DNA of 64,000 nt from Pseudomonadota bacterium (GCA_021813805.1 JAKAJL010000017.1:1-64000), one strand, 5' to 3'. Shown: positions 46,947 through 56,568, numbered from the stretch's first letter. Notes: a model not told the origin generated them from the letters alone. Translations and numbers: made by a program.

Positions 46947-48730
46947 ACAGCGTCGTCGAAGAGCTCCGGCGCACCGCCTTTGGACAATTTTTCCAGCGTG
47001 ACGAGAAGGGGATGGGCAGGGTTAACCTCCAGAATCGGCTTCATCTCGGTCGACGACTGGCCATGAGCCGCAAGGATTTGCTGCAAACGCAGGTCGGGGC
47101 CGAATTCCGGAGCGACCAGACAGGCCGCGCTTTCCGAAAGCCGGTCGGAAATCCGCACATCCTCGATGACCGAAGCGAGAATCTCCTTGGCGCGCGCGAT
47201 GAAGTCCGGCAATCCTCCGTCGGACGATTCGGGCTTCTTCGTTTCGTCAAGCAGGTCGATCGCCTTGATGTCGCTTGCTCCCTGGGTCGCCGATTTGAAT
47301 GGCTTGCCCTCATAACCAACCGCCGTCTGCACCCAGAAAGCATCCACCGGATCCGACAGCAGCAGAACTTCGATCCCCCTGGCGCGGAATCCTTCCAGTT
47401 GCGGACTGGCCGCGATCCGTTCGGCGCCTTCGCCGACGAGATAGTAGATCGCCGCCTGATTCGGGCGCATCGCAGTGAGATAATCGGCGAGCGATCTCGT
47501 GCCCTCCGGCTCGGCCGTCGTAGCGAAGCGCGCCATTTTCAATAGGACGTCGCGGCGCTCCGGGTCTTCATAGAGCCCTTCCTTGAGCACCGGGCCGAAG
47601 TTTTTCCAGATGGCGAGAAATTTTTCGACGTCGCTCTCGGCCAGTTTGCCGATTTCCTGGAGCAGCCGATTGGTCACGCCTTTCTTGATCGCCGCGAACA
47701 GGGCGCTTTCCTGGACCATTTCGCGGGAGACATTCAAGGGCAGGTCCGGCGAGTCGACCACCGCGCGGACGAATCGCAGATAGCCCGGCAGAAGATCGCT
47801 GTCGCGCGAGATCAGCACGCGCCGCGAATAAAGCTTCACTCGCCCCTTTCGCGCCGGGTCGAACAGATCGAAAGGCCGCGAACCGGGAACGAAGGCCAGG
47901 ACGCTGTATTCGGCGCGGCCTTCCGCGCGCCAATGGACGGTCAGCGCCGGGGAATCGAACTGGCCCGCAAGCTCTTGGTAAAAGTCCTTGTATTGTTCTT
48001 CGGTGATTTCCGACTTCGGCTTGGCCCAAAGCGCGGCGCCCTCGGAGACGCGTTTCGGTTCGGAGGCGGGCGTTTCCAGAAGATCGATCGGCGTGGCGAC
48101 GGCGTTCGAATGTTCGGCGATGATCGTTTCGATCTTGGTCGGCTCCAGATACGCGCTGGAATCGTCGTTCATGTGAAGAATGACGCGCGAGCCGTGCGCC
48201 GGGGCGCTTTGGGGATCGAGCGGCGCGATCTCGAACTCGCCCTTGCCATCCGAACTCCAGCGCCAGGCCGCGCCTTCGCCCGCGCGCCGGGTCTCGACGA
48301 CGACACGGTCGGCGACCATGAAAGCGGAATAGAAGCCGATGCCGAACTGACCGATGAGTTCAGCCGCGCCTTTTTCCGAGGCCGCGACCTTTTCGAGGAA
48401 GAGACGGGTGCCGGAATTGGCGATCGTGCCGAGCGCGTCGGTCAGATCGTCGCGCGACATGCCGACGCCATTGTCCTCGACGCTCAGCGTCCTGGCGTCC
48501 TTGTCCAGGATCACCCGGATGGCGAAGGAGTCTCCCTCGCCGAGCAGGGAAGGATCGCTGTTCGCCTCATAGCGCAGCTTTTCGCAGGCGTCCGCGGCGT
48601 TGGAAATCAGCTCGCGGAGAAAGATGTCACGTTCCGAATAGATCGAATGAACCATAAGATGCAGCAGGCGCGCCACATCGGCCTGGAAAACGTGGCGTTC
48701 GCTTTCGATCGTCGCCGTTTCATGCGTCAT
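46838..48730 (-). CDS. htpG: Molecular chaperone HtpG (Hsp90)
   Basis: 630 residues. HtpG is the bacterial Hsp90. The N-terminal GHKL ATPase domain shows YSERDIFLRELISNAADACEKLR in part (FLRELISNAADAC), VEDNGVGMSRDDL, GTIANSGT and LIGQFGIGFYSAFMVAD in part (GQFGIGFYSAF). The middle domain has PLNVSREMVQES and the C-terminal dimerisation domain is complete. ATG at 48730 lies about 50 bases downstream of a heat-shock-like promoter at 48781-48812. The gene reads into prmC with overlap. Confidence 0.96.
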   Translation of the reverse strand: MTHETATIESERHVFQADVARLLHLMVHSIYSERDIFLRELISNAADACEKLRYEANSDPSLLGEGDSFAIRVILDKDARTLSVEDNGVGMSRDDLTDALGTIANSGTRLFLEKVAASEKGAAELIGQFGIGFYSAFMVADRVVVETRRAGEGAAWRWSSDGKGEFEIAPLDPQSAPAHGSRVILHMNDDSSAYLEPTKIETIIAEHSNAVATPIDLLETPASEPKRVSEGAALWAKPKSEITEEQYKDFYQELAGQFDSPALTVHWRAEGRAEYSVLAFVPGSRPFDLFDPARKGRVKLYSRRVLISRDSDLLPGYLRFVRAVVDSPDLPLNVSREMVQESALFAAIKKGVTNRLLQEIGKLAESDVEKFLAIWKNFGPVLKEGLYEDPERRDVLLKMARFATTAEPEGTRSLADYLTAMRPNQAAIYYLVGEGAERIAASPQLEGFRARGIEVLLLSDPVDAFWVQTAVGYEGKPFKSATQGASDIKAIDLLDETKKPESSDGGLPDFIARAKEILASVIEDVRISDRLSESAACLVAPEFGPDLRLQQILAAHGQSSTEMKPILEVNPAHPLLVTLEKLSKGGAPELFDDAVWLIFDEALLLDGHLPKDAPAFAARLTRVLGKALGA

Positions 48731-48780
48731 TTTTTATTCTGGCCCCCAAATACATCGAACAAGGCGTTGGCCGCCGCGCC

Positions 48781-48812
48781 GCAATATTGCGGGCGACGGG
48801 CGCTGTTTCAAG
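48781..48812 (-). promoter_or_regulatory. Candidate RpoH (sigma-32) promoter of htpG
   Basis: On the minus strand CTTGAAA (plus-strand 48806-48812) is followed after 13 bases by CCGCAATAT, close to the sigma-32 pattern CTTGAAA-N11-16-CCCCATNT. It lies 50-80 bases before the htpG start, where heat-shock control is expected. Confidence 0.5.
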
Positions 48813-48825
48813 GGAGGGCGCCGGC

Positions 48826-48861
48826 AAAAAATCGAGCCGGCCGGAAATTGCCGGCCGGCTC
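48826..48861 (-). terminator. Strong Rho-independent terminator, leftward, upstream of htpG
   Basis: GAGCCGGCCGG (48834-48844), loop AAATTG, CCGGCCGGCTC (48851-48861): a perfect 11-base pair stem. On the minus strand it is followed by GATTTTTT (plus-strand 48826-48833). It ends a leftward transcript that starts to the right of 48862, for which no gene is assigned, and insulates htpG. Confidence 0.85.
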
Positions 48862-49158
48862 ATGTCGCATTGCAAAATGTCTGATCCGGACGCCGCTCTG
48901 GCTGGGGGGCTGCGTCAATGCGGCAGATGCCGGATCAGCGCTATGGACAACATGGAGATTGCCTTGGTAAAATAGCAGGTCAAAGGCGCGAGAGCGGCGG
49001 AATTGTGATTTTGTCGAATTCATCGGACATCGCGTTTTCAAGCCCACAGCCTGCCTATTGACAGTCCCCGGGGGAACGCCATTCCGTTTCCGGCGTGGTC
49101 TCAATCGCCGCACGCCCGATTCGTATTCCAGCGATGCAATGCGAAACGCATCGGACCA
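48862..49158. other. Unassigned region, possible small RNA or leader peptide
   Basis: About 300 bases between the leftward terminator and the rightward lytic transglycosylase. A leftward transcript must cross it, judging from the terminator. Only very short leftward frames exist, for example MSDEFDKITIPPLSRL and MLSIALIRHLPH; a longer frame runs through the terminator and is unlikely. On the plus strand a TTGACA at 49058-49063 could belong to the promoter of the gene at 49159, but no good -10 follows. Confidence 0.35.
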
Positions 49159-50067
49159 ATGGCACGCCGATCCTTTTTCCGCAATCGGCCCGCGAGCGCC
49201 TCCGTCGCGCTTTTCGTCGTCTTTTTGGCGTCAGCGCCATCAGGCGCCGTGCACGGTGCGCCTTCTGGCTTGGCCCCGGCCGCGGCGAAGCCAGAAATCC
49301 ATGACGATCTGCGCGGCGAGGTTTGCCGAATGATCGAGAGCGCGGCCGCGGCCCGCCGCCTTCCGCCTTCTTTCCTTACGCGCCTGATCTGGCGCGAAAG
49401 CAGTTTTCGCGCCCATGTCGTCAGCCCGGCTGGGGCGCAGGGCATCGCTCAATTCATGCCTGGCACGGCGGCCGAGCGCGGCCTGACCGACCCGTTCGAC
49501 CCCGAACAGGCGATTCCCAAGGCCGCCGAACTGCTCGCCGTTCTTCGGGCGCGTTTCGGCAATCTCGGCCTCGCGGCGGCGGCCTATAATGGCGGGCCGC
49601 AGCGGATCGCCGACTGGCTGGCTGGCTCCGGTGGCTTGCCGCTCGAAACCCAGACCTATGTCGAGGTCGTCACCCGCCACCCCGCCGAGGATTGGCGAGA
49701 CGGGTCCAAGGCCGCCAAACTGGAGGCGGCTTTCGCCAATCCCGCCACATGCCTCGCCACGGCGGAGGCGATCCGGATCCGCGAAGCGGATCATTTCGCG
49801 GGCTCCACCCTCACCGCGCCCTGGGGCGTGCAGCTCTCCGGTTCGTTCAACAAGAGGGCGGCGCTGGCGGCCTACGCGCGGGCGCAGCGGCGCTTCGCGG
49901 CGCTTCTTGGCGATGGCGAGCCGATGGTGATCGGAAAGAGGGCGCCGGGCCGGGGTTTCGCCCGCTTCTGGCGCGTGCGCGCGCCCGCCCAGACAAGAGC
50001 GCAGGCGAATCGCCTTTGCGCGGCGATCGAGCGCGCGGGCGGCGCCTGCGCCGTGCTGAAAACGTGA
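49159..50067 (+). CDS. Lytic transglycosylase, SLT domain
   Basis: 302 residues. A signal peptide (1-33) exports it. The SLT domain spans about 55-150: catalytic Glu80 in IWRESSF, then SPAGAQGIAQFMPGTAAERG, and AAAYNGGPQRI. The last ~70 residues (FWRVRAPAQTRAQANRLCAAIERAGGAC) resemble a SPOR-like peptidoglycan-binding repeat. These enzymes cut glycan strands to 1,6-anhydro products. It heads a row of envelope enzymes on this strand with the L,D-transpeptidase 155 bases downstream. Confidence 0.9.
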   Translation: MARRSFFRNRPASASVALFVVFLASAPSGAVHGAPSGLAPAAAKPEIHDDLRGEVCRMIESAAAARRLPPSFLTRLIWRESSFRAHVVSPAGAQGIAQFMPGTAAERGLTDPFDPEQAIPKAAELLAVLRARFGNLGLAAAAYNGGPQRIADWLAGSGGLPLETQTYVEVVTRHPAEDWRDGSKAAKLEAAFANPATCLATAEAIRIREADHFAGSTLTAPWGVQLSGSFNKRAALAAYARAQRRFAALLGDGEPMVIGKRAPGRGFARFWRVRAPAQTRAQANRLCAAIERAGGACAVLKT

Positions 50068-50221
50068 TGTCGCAAATCGGCGGATCGCCACGAATTGAAA
50101 ACGGCGTCTGGAGGATGGGCTTTACAAAGGGCCGCCGCTTCCGCAAATAAGGTTGACCTCCGCCGCCGCCCAATGGGGCCATTCCCGTTGCCGCGCGGCC
50201 CGCCTGAAGGCAGCGACCGCC

Positions 50222-51127
50222 ATGTCTCTCAAGCCAACAACCCGCCAATCCGTCATCCGCTCCGCCTTGGTCGGCGGGTTTCTGCTGGCGGCGCCGCAAG
50301 CCAAGGCGCAGTTCTGGCCGTTCGGCCCGCCGCAGCCGCAACCGCAACAGCAACAGGCGCAGCATCCAGTGCGCCGCCACCCCCAGCGCGCGGCCAGACA
50401 GCATCAGCCGCCGCCGCAGCAACAGGCGGCGCAGCCGCGCCAGACTCCTTTTTTCTGGTGGGACGATTCGCAGCCGTCGGCGCCCCAGCCGGCTCGTCCT
50501 GGAGGCTTCCGCCGCGGGGAGGCGGATGACGGCGCGGTGGTCGATCTGTCGTCCCGTCGCTCCCTGTTCGATAATGGCTATGACGACCGCGGCGACGTCT
50601 CGGAGGCGGTTTTGCCAGCCGACGCCGACCCCAATTATTCGACGCCGGTCAATCTCGACCCCGACGTGAACTACAAATTCGCGACGCGCAAGGAAGTGAA
50701 CGACCCGACCGGCGAGCCAGCCGGCACGATCACCATCAGCACCGCCCAGCGCAAGCTTTACTATTCGCTCGGCGAAGGACGGGCGATCCAATACGGCGTC
50801 GCCGTCGGCAAGGCGGGCTTCGAATGGAAGGGCGAGGCGACCGTTGGCCGCAAGTCCTATTGGCCGGGCTGGACTCCGCCGCCAGAAATGCTCGAACGGC
50901 GCCCCGAACTGCCCGACCATATGGATGGCAGCCTGTCCAATCCGCTCGGCGCCCGCGCGCTCTATCTGTTCCAGGGCAGGAAGGATACCCTTTTCCGCAT
51001 CCACGGCACCAATGAGCCGAAATCGATCGGCCACGCTGTGTCCTCGGGCTGCATACGCATGGAAAACGCCGACATTATCGACCTTTACGGACGCGTTCCG
51101 AAAGGGACCCGCGTCGTGGTGCGCTGA
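50222..51127 (+). CDS. L,D-transpeptidase (YkuD domain), ErfK-like
   Basis: 301 residues. The signal peptide (about 1-30, ending APQAKAQ) is followed by a long Q/P/H-rich linker (about 31-90), which may cross the periplasm, and the YkuD domain from about 165 ([38 protein letters not shown]). The catalytic part is [23 protein letters not shown] with His about 260 and Cys about 275. It forms 3-3 cross-links or links lipoproteins to peptidoglycan; which is not decidable. The start is ATG 50222 (MSLKPTTRQ); an open extension to 50153 lacks support. Confidence 0.92.
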   Translation: MSLKPTTRQSVIRSALVGGFLLAAPQAKAQFWPFGPPQPQPQQQQAQHPVRRHPQRAARQHQPPPQQQAAQPRQTPFFWWDDSQPSAPQPARPGGFRRGEADDGAVVDLSSRRSLFDNGYDDRGDVSEAVLPADADPNYSTPVNLDPDVNYKFATRKEVNDPTGEPAGTITISTAQRKLYYSLGEGRAIQYGVAVGKAGFEWKGEATVGRKSYWPGWTPPPEMLERRPELPDHMDGSLSNPLGARALYLFQGRKDTLFRIHGTNEPKSIGHAVSSGCIRMENADIIDLYGRVPKGTRVVVR

Positions 51128-51195
51128 TCGGCGAGGAGATTTACGCGCCAGTACAAGCGATTAGGGCGCTCGAAAAATTTTTTGCGCGCGGAAAT

Positions 51196-51219
51196 GGAAC
51201 CTTTTTCCAAGCTCGGGTT
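51196..51219 (+). promoter_or_regulatory. Weak candidate EcfG-type promoter
   Basis: GGAAC (51196-51200), 16 bases, GTT (51217-51219). This fits the loose form of the alphaproteobacterial general-stress promoter, though one base shorter than the two copies at 56684 and 57180. It lies about 140 bases before the gene at 51358. Confidence 0.3.
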
Positions 51220-51357
51220 TTACGTTAGTTAACGAAGGACAGTCGCCTGCTGCGCCCCGTCCTGGCGACTCGACCGAAAAATCCGTTACGCGACCGGCTC
51301 AAGATAGCCGCACGCGTTGTTGTGACGAGGCGACGCTCGACGCAATGGAGCAACGCC

Positions 51358-51747
51358 ATGTGTGACTATTCGCTCGAAATGTACGAATCGCGGTCCGCGC
51401 GTGAAGGCGAGGTCTATGTCACCACCCGCTTTCCCACCGGATCGATTGGCCTCACCGCGCCCGAAGACGCCTCGACGGCGATCTGCCTGATCTGCGGAAG
51501 CCGGCTGATGCTGGAGAACCTCTCGCCGGCGGTTCAGTCGGAGCTGGGCGTGAAGGAGACGGAGGAGGTCACCTTCACCTACCTCAATGAAGGGCTCTAT
51601 CACGATGGGGTCGCCTTCGATAATGGCGTCCGCGTCACGCTGTGCCGGCTGGGGCCGGACGTCATGGTCAGCCTGAAGGATCCGCCGCGGCCTGCCAAGC
51701 AGGCGGAGCGGCGGCGTGATTCCGCGGCGTTGACGCCGGCCGAGTGA
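51358..51747 (+). CDS. Conserved-type cytoplasmic protein of unknown function
   Basis: 129 residues, starting MCDYSLEMYESRSAREGE. No signal peptide or membrane segment. It contains CLICGSRLML (CxxC) and later VRVTLCRLGPDV; the few cysteines could bind metal, but this is speculation. The C-terminus is charged. The longer frame from 51322 is rejected because GGAG is well placed before the ATG at 51358. It lies between the L,D-transpeptidase and the convergent SleB-type hydrolase. I do not recognise a named family. Confidence 0.75.
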   Translation: MCDYSLEMYESRSAREGEVYVTTRFPTGSIGLTAPEDASTAICLICGSRLMLENLSPAVQSELGVKETEEVTFTYLNEGLYHDGVAFDNGVRVTLCRLGPDVMVSLKDPPRPAKQAERRRDSAALTPAE

Positions 51748-51752
51748 GCGGC

Positions 51753-52997
51753 TCAGCCCGACTTCAGGCGGTAGAAGATGTGCTTGCCGATCACATCGAT
51801 TTTCCTGAGCGACCGCGCCCAGCGCGGCCGCACGTAATTGGCGTGATAATGGGTGGCGTCGCCTATATCGGCGAGCCAGGTTTTCCCCGCGAGCACGTCC
51901 TCGGCGATCCGCGACGCCTCGGTCCAGGCCTCGGCCTCGCGGACGCGCAGGGGGCGCCCATCGCAGGCGAAGGAGAACTGGCAGGCGTGGCGATGGCTGC
52001 GGTTCTGGAACACCACGCCGCAAATCGTCGAGGGGTAGAGGCCCGAGGTCATGCGGTTGAGCACGACCTGGGCCACCGCGGCCTGGCCGTCCTCGGATTC
52101 GCCGCGCGCCTCGAAATAGACCGCCTGGGCGAGACAGCGTTTTTCCGATTCGAGACGATCGGCGGGGATGCGGGTGAGATAATCGCGCCGTCCGCCCCAG
52201 ACGATCGCCGCCTGTTCGCCTTTCGCGATCACCGACATGTCGGCCTCGACCGGCGTCTCGTCGGCGGAAAACGGCGTGTTCGACCCCAAAACTTCGGCGC
52301 GGGACACGGCGGGCGTGGCCCCTTCAGCGATCCGCTCGGCCAAAGCCGCCGGACGCATGGTCATGTCGCCCGCGCCGGTGGACGGCGAGGCGTCTGAAAC
52401 GCGGTCCTCCGTCACCGGGGCGTCTTCCGCGTCCCAGGCCTCGAAACGGGCGACCGAATCGGGACCGGTCGCGGCGCGCTCCGCTGAATTGAAGGCCGAG
52501 GCAAGGCCGCTCTCGTCCTGGCTGAAGGTCAGGATGTCGGCGCGCAGGCGATTGAGCGCGCCGGGCTGACGCAGGCGGCCGGAAAGGCTCGGGCGCAGGT
52601 TGACGAAGGGGTCGCCCTTCTGGCTTCGGTCGATCCGCGGAAAAACGTGGGCGCCCTTTTTGAGATCGGCGCGCGGGGCAATCTCGTCGGGGATGGCGTC
52701 GAACATTTCCGGGGGGCCGAGTTCGAGACGCGCCTGCCGCAGCAAGCCGCGTCCGAAATGAACGCCGAAACCAGAGTCGAACGACAGGGGATCGGGCGCG
52801 AGACGGACGGGAAGGACCGCGGCGCCGGCCGAGGAAATCGGCGCCCTGGAGACGCCCTCCGGAACTTCCTGGCCGGCGTCGGCGGTAAAGGTGGCGAGCA
52901 GCGCGGCGCCGAGAACCCAAGGCGTTGCGACCCGCATCGCCCAGGCGAATCGCGATAGATTGAGATGCGCAAAACGCCGCGCCGCCCGCAAACGCAT
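51753..52997 (-). CDS. Cell wall hydrolase, SleB/CwlJ type
   Basis: 414 residues from ATG 52997. An N-terminal membrane anchor or signal (about 20-40; AMRVATPWVLGAALLATFTAD in part) is followed by about 240 residues of low-conservation linker. The C-terminal Hydrolase_2 domain (about 305-414) shows CLAQAVYFEARGESEDGQAAV (in part EARGE with the catalytic Glu), VAQVVLNRM, YPSTICGVVFQN, CQFSFACDG and DATHYHANYV. SleB-like enzymes cleave peptidoglycan, in spore formers during germination; in Alphaproteobacteria they serve general wall remodelling. A TTG start at 53072 would add 25 residues without support. Confidence 0.88.
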   Translation of the reverse strand: MRLRAARRFAHLNLSRFAWAMRVATPWVLGAALLATFTADAGQEVPEGVSRAPISSAGAAVLPVRLAPDPLSFDSGFGVHFGRGLLRQARLELGPPEMFDAIPDEIAPRADLKKGAHVFPRIDRSQKGDPFVNLRPSLSGRLRQPGALNRLRADILTFSQDESGLASAFNSAERAATGPDSVARFEAWDAEDAPVTEDRVSDASPSTGAGDMTMRPAALAERIAEGATPAVSRAEVLGSNTPFSADETPVEADMSVIAKGEQAAIVWGGRRDYLTRIPADRLESEKRCLAQAVYFEARGESEDGQAAVAQVVLNRMTSGLYPSTICGVVFQNRSHRHACQFSFACDGRPLRVREAEAWTEASRIAEDVLAGKTWLADIGDATHYHANYVRPRWARSLRKIDVIGKHIFYRLKSG

Positions 52998-53152
52998 TCC
53001 CAAGCCCACCAACTGATGCGGCGCCGCCGCGTTTCGCGCCGGCAAGGACGCGCAAACGCCCAAGCGACCCAAAATTTATCGCTTGTTAGGCTTGACGCCC
53101 GGTTACCGGGGCGAGGTCCGCGACAGTCCAGAATTGGGACGGGGGCAAGGAG

Positions 53153-55513
53153 TCAGCCGCCGATCTTTGAAAAATCGGCGACGCGGTGGATGGCGCGGCG
53201 CAGTTGGGCGAGCGTTTGCAGGCGGTTTTTCCGCAGATCCCGGTTTTCGGAATTGACCGTGACCTTGTCGAAGAATGCGTCGACCGGCGCGCGCAATTTT
53301 GCCAGCGCGCGCATGGCGGCCTCGAAATCTTCCGCCTTCGCCGCCACCTGCGCCTCGCGCTCGGTGCGTTCGAGGGCTTCGGCCAAGGCGTTTTCTTGCG
53401 GTTCGGCGAGCAATCCAGCGTCCGGCGGAGCCTCGAAGGCCCCGGCGCCGTCCTTCTTCTCCTCGGCCTTCAAAATGTTGGCGGCGCGTTTGTAGCCGGT
53501 GAGCAGGCTGGCGCCGTCCTCGGTTTTCAAAAAGTTTTCGAGCGCATTGATCCGCGCCACGATCAGGACGAGATCGTCCTCGCCGAGCGCGAAAACGGCG
53601 TCGAGCAGATCATGGCGCGCGCCGCGGTCGCGGAGGTAGATTTTCAGGCGATCGGCGAAGAAGGCCAACAAATCACCCGCAATGAATTCTGGGCTGGGAA
53701 GCCGCTGGATGATTCTTGCTTTATCTCCGAAATGCCCAGTCAAGCTGAAGGATACCGATGAACTCGTTTCCTGGTCCTCTCCTTCGCTTTTTACGATCAG
53801 AACGTCCTTCGATCTGTCAATTGCTCCGTAACGTGGTCTGGTTTTGTCGTGAAGCTTAGCGGTGATGGTCACAAGGCGATTAGGTGTAACCTCATGTAAA
53901 TAAACGTAAATATCGCCCGTTTGTTTATGAAGCAATACGGTTTCGTAGGCTTCGATAAGTTCGCTTACCAGCCGCAGGCGCAATCTATTTTCTAGAATGA
54001 TGCGGATCACGCCGAGCGCCGCACGCCGCAGCGCAAACGGGTCTTTGCTCCCGGTCGGCTTTTCGTCAATCGCCCAAAAGCCAACGAGTGTGTCGAGCTT
54101 GTCGGCCAGAGCGACGGCGATGCTGACCGGCGCGGCGGGGATCAGATCGTTCGGGCCCTGCGGCTTGTAATGGTCCTCGATGGCGGCAGCGACTTCGCCG
54201 TCCTCGCCCTGCAATTCGGCATAATAGCGGCCCATCAGGCCCTGGGTTTCGGGGAATTCGCCGACGACTTCGGTGACGAGGTCGGCCTTGGCCAGCTCCG
54301 CCGCGCGCGCCGCCTTTTCCGGCTCGGCGCCGACCTTGGGGGCCAGCTCCCTTGCGAGCGCGACCAGGCGGTCCACCCGCTCGCCTTGCGAGCCCAAATT
54401 CTGGTGAAAAACAATCTTCAGCGCCCGCAATTTTGCAAGGCGCTGGTCGAGCGGCTTGCCTTTGTCGGCGTAATCTGGGAGTGGCGCCTGGTCGGTCCGC
54501 CAGAAATAGAGCGCGTCGGAGAGCCGGGCGCGCACCACCCTTCCGTTGCCGGCGGCGATTTTCTGGCCGCCATCGCTGGCGACGATATTGGAGACGAGCA
54601 GAAACTTGTTGGCCAGCCGCCCCGTTTCAGGGTCGCGCAAGACAAAACATTTCTGGTTGGCGCGGATGGTGGCGCGGATCACCTCGTCGGGAATGTCCAA
54701 AAAGCTCTTGTCGAATTCGCCCATCAGCACGACCGGCCATTCGACGAGACCGGCGACCTCAAACAGCAGGCCCTCGTCCTCGACGAGTTCCAGGCCTTGC
54801 GCGAAGGCGAGGTCGCGCGCGTCATGCAGGATGATGTCGCGGCGCCGCGCCGGATCGAGCACGACTTTCGCCGTCTGGAGCCCAAGCAGATAATCGTGGA
54901 AGCGCCGCACTTTTATCGGTTGCGGGGCCATGAAACGATGGCCATAAGTGACATTGCCGGAAGCAATGCCGCCGATTTCGAAAGGCACGATCTCCGGGTC
55001 TTCGGTCTCGGGCCCGAAGGTCGCGACAATCGAATGAAGCGGCCGCACCCAGCGCAAGGCGTTGGATTCGGCCGAGCCCGCGCCCCAGCGCATCGATTTC
55101 GGCCAGGGAAAGTTTTTGACGGCCTCGGGCAGGATTTCGGCCAGAACGTCGAGCGTCGCCGCGCCGGGACGCTCGATCGCCGCGAGATAGAACTGGCCGC
55201 CCTTCTTGTCGGTCTCGATCGTCGCCTCGTCGAGCGATTTCAGACCGGCGCTTTTCAAGAAACCCTGGATCGCGGCCTCGGGCGCGCCGACGCGCGGGCC
55301 TTTCTTCTCCTCGCGCTGATCGGGCTGGCGCGGCGGCAAGCCGACGACGTGAAGCGTCAAGCGGCGCGGCGTGACAAAACTTTCCGCCGCCTCAAAAGTC
55401 AGGCCGCGCTCGATCAGGGCGCCGGTCACCAGTTTTTTGAGGTCGGCGGCGGCCTGGGCCTGCATCCGCGCCGGGATTTCCTCGGAGAAAAGTTCGAACA
55501 GAAGGTCAGACAT
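53153..55513 (-). CDS. glyS: Glycine--tRNA ligase beta subunit, with a large insertion
   Basis: 786 residues, about 80-90 more than usual alphaproteobacterial GlyS. The beta subunit binds and edits tRNA-Gly in the alpha2beta2 enzyme. Seen: [16 protein letters not shown] at the N-terminus, [76 protein letters not shown] in part ([14 protein letters not shown]), and a C-terminal anticodon-binding domain ending FSKIGG. Residues about 516-610 replace a short linker between the HD-like core and [11 protein letters not shown]; this stretch (plus-strand 53675-53970) is AT-richer. Reading frame is kept. glyQ is immediately upstream. Confidence 0.93.
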   Translation of the reverse strand: MSDLLFELFSEEIPARMQAQAAADLKKLVTGALIERGLTFEAAESFVTPRRLTLHVVGLPPRQPDQREEKKGPRVGAPEAAIQGFLKSAGLKSLDEATIETDKKGGQFYLAAIERPGAATLDVLAEILPEAVKNFPWPKSMRWGAGSAESNALRWVRPLHSIVATFGPETEDPEIVPFEIGGIASGNVTYGHRFMAPQPIKVRRFHDYLLGLQTAKVVLDPARRRDIILHDARDLAFAQGLELVEDEGLLFEVAGLVEWPVVLMGEFDKSFLDIPDEVIRATIRANQKCFVLRDPETGRLANKFLLVSNIVASDGGQKIAAGNGRVVRARLSDALYFWRTDQAPLPDYADKGKPLDQRLAKLRALKIVFHQNLGSQGERVDRLVALARELAPKVGAEPEKAARAAELAKADLVTEVVGEFPETQGLMGRYYAELQGEDGEVAAAIEDHYKPQGPNDLIPAAPVSIAVALADKLDTLVGFWAIDEKPTGSKDPFALRRAALGVIRIILENRLRLRLVSELIEAYETVLLHKQTGDIYVYLHEVTPNRLVTITAKLHDKTRPRYGAIDRSKDVLIVKSEGEDQETSSSVSFSLTGHFGDKARIIQRLPSPEFIAGDLLAFFADRLKIYLRDRGARHDLLDAVFALGEDDLVLIVARINALENFLKTEDGASLLTGYKRAANILKAEEKKDGAGAFEAPPDAGLLAEPQENALAEALERTEREAQVAAKAEDFEAAMRALAKLRAPVDAFFDKVTVNSENRDLRKNRLQTLAQLRRAIHRVADFSKIGG

Positions 55514-55604
55514 GACGGGCTTTTCAGCAAGTGGAAGGCGGATGGACGTTTTCCGGGAGCGAAGCGACTAGGAGCGAACGCGACGCCGAGCCTATGCGAG
55601 GGGC

Positions 55605-55628
55605 GCCGATCGCGCTGGCGCGATCGGC
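55605..55628 (-). other. GC-rich hairpin between glyQ and glyS
   Basis: GCCGATCGCG (55605-55614), loop CTGG, CGCGATCGGC (55619-55628): a perfect 10-pair stem, five bases after the glyQ stop in the direction of transcription. No T-run follows, so it is more likely an mRNA-stabilising or processing hairpin than a terminator. Confidence 0.6.
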
Positions 55629-55632
55629 AAAA

Positions 55633-56568
55633 TCAGAAACCTGATCCTTCGGTCTTCATCCAGGCGGCGCCGCAGGCTTTGGCGAGTTCGCGCACCCGCA
55701 GGATATAGCTCTGGCGCTCGGTCACCGAGATCACGCCGCGCGCGTCGAGCAGGTTGAAGGCGTGGCTCGCCTTGACGCATTGGTCATAGGCCGGCAGAAC
55801 CATCAGATGATGCTTGGCGTCGCCCTGGTCGCCGAAGGCCAGCAGCGCCTTGCATTCGGCCTCCGCGCGGTTAAAATCGCCGAAAAGCTTTTCGACATTC
55901 GCCGCCTCGAAATTGTGGCGCGAATATTCCTGCTCGGCCTGGAGGAACACGTCGCCGTAAGTGATGCGCGCGTCGCCGTCGAGGCCGTTGAAATTCAGGT
56001 CATAGACGTTCTCGACGCCCTGCACATACATGGCGAGGCGCTCAAGGCCATAAGTGAGTTCGCCGGAGACGGGGGCGCATTCGACGCCCGCCACCTGCTG
56101 GAAATAAGTGAATTGCGACACTTCCATGCCGTCGCACCAGCATTCCCAGCCCAGGCCCCAGGCGCCGAGCGTCGGGCTTTCCCAATCGTCCTCGACGAAG
56201 CGGATGTCGTGGAGCGCGGAATCGACGCCGATGGCGGCGAGCGAATGCAAATAAAGCTCCTGGAGATCGTCGGGGCTCGGCTTGAGGATGACCTGAAACT
56301 GGTAATAATGCTGGAGTCGATTGGGATTCTCGCCGTAGCGACCGTCCTTGGGACGGCGCGAGGGCTGCACATAGGCGGCCCGCCATGGCTTCTTGCCCAG
56401 CGACCGCAAGGTCGTCGCAGGGTGGAAGGTGCCTGCGCCGACTTCCATGTCATAGGGCTGCAGGATGACCGCGCCCTGTCGCGCCCAGAAAGTCTGAAGA
56501 GTCAGGATCAGACCCTGAAAGCTTTTTCGCGGGTCGAGAGCGGGATTTGCGGCAGCGGAATCGGTCAT
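55633..56568 (-). CDS. glyQ: Glycine--tRNA ligase alpha subunit
   Basis: 311 residues. The alpha subunit carries the class II catalytic core that forms glycyl-adenylate. Signatures: [25 protein letters not shown] in part ([16 protein letters not shown]), [48 protein letters not shown] in part ([16 protein letters not shown], motif 2), [19 protein letters not shown] and [10 protein letters not shown]. The longest frame begins at 56643; ATG 56568 (MTDSAAANP) is the expected start. It precedes glyS by 119 bases that include a perfect hairpin. Confidence 0.96.
   Translation of the reverse strand: MTDSAAANPALDPRKSFQGLILTLQTFWARQGAVILQPYDMEVGAGTFHPATTLRSLGKKPWRAAYVQPSRRPKDGRYGENPNRLQHYYQFQVILKPSPDDLQELYLHSLAAIGVDSALHDIRFVEDDWESPTLGAWGLGWECWCDGMEVSQFTYFQQVAGVECAPVSGELTYGLERLAMYVQGVENVYDLNFNGLDGDARITYGDVFLQAEQEYSRHNFEAANVEKLFGDFNRAEAECKALLAFGDQGDAKHHLMVLPAYDQCVKASHAFNLLDARGVISVTERQSYILRVRELAKACGAAWMKTEGSGF

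Noticed and set aside
48808-49113. 101-residue leftward frame before htpG
   Set aside because: It reads through the strong terminator at 48826-48861 and has no ribosome-binding site.
54170-55708. 512-residue rightward frame opposite glyS
   Set aside because: Antisense shadow of a well-supported synthetase gene; no ribosome-binding site or recognisable domain.
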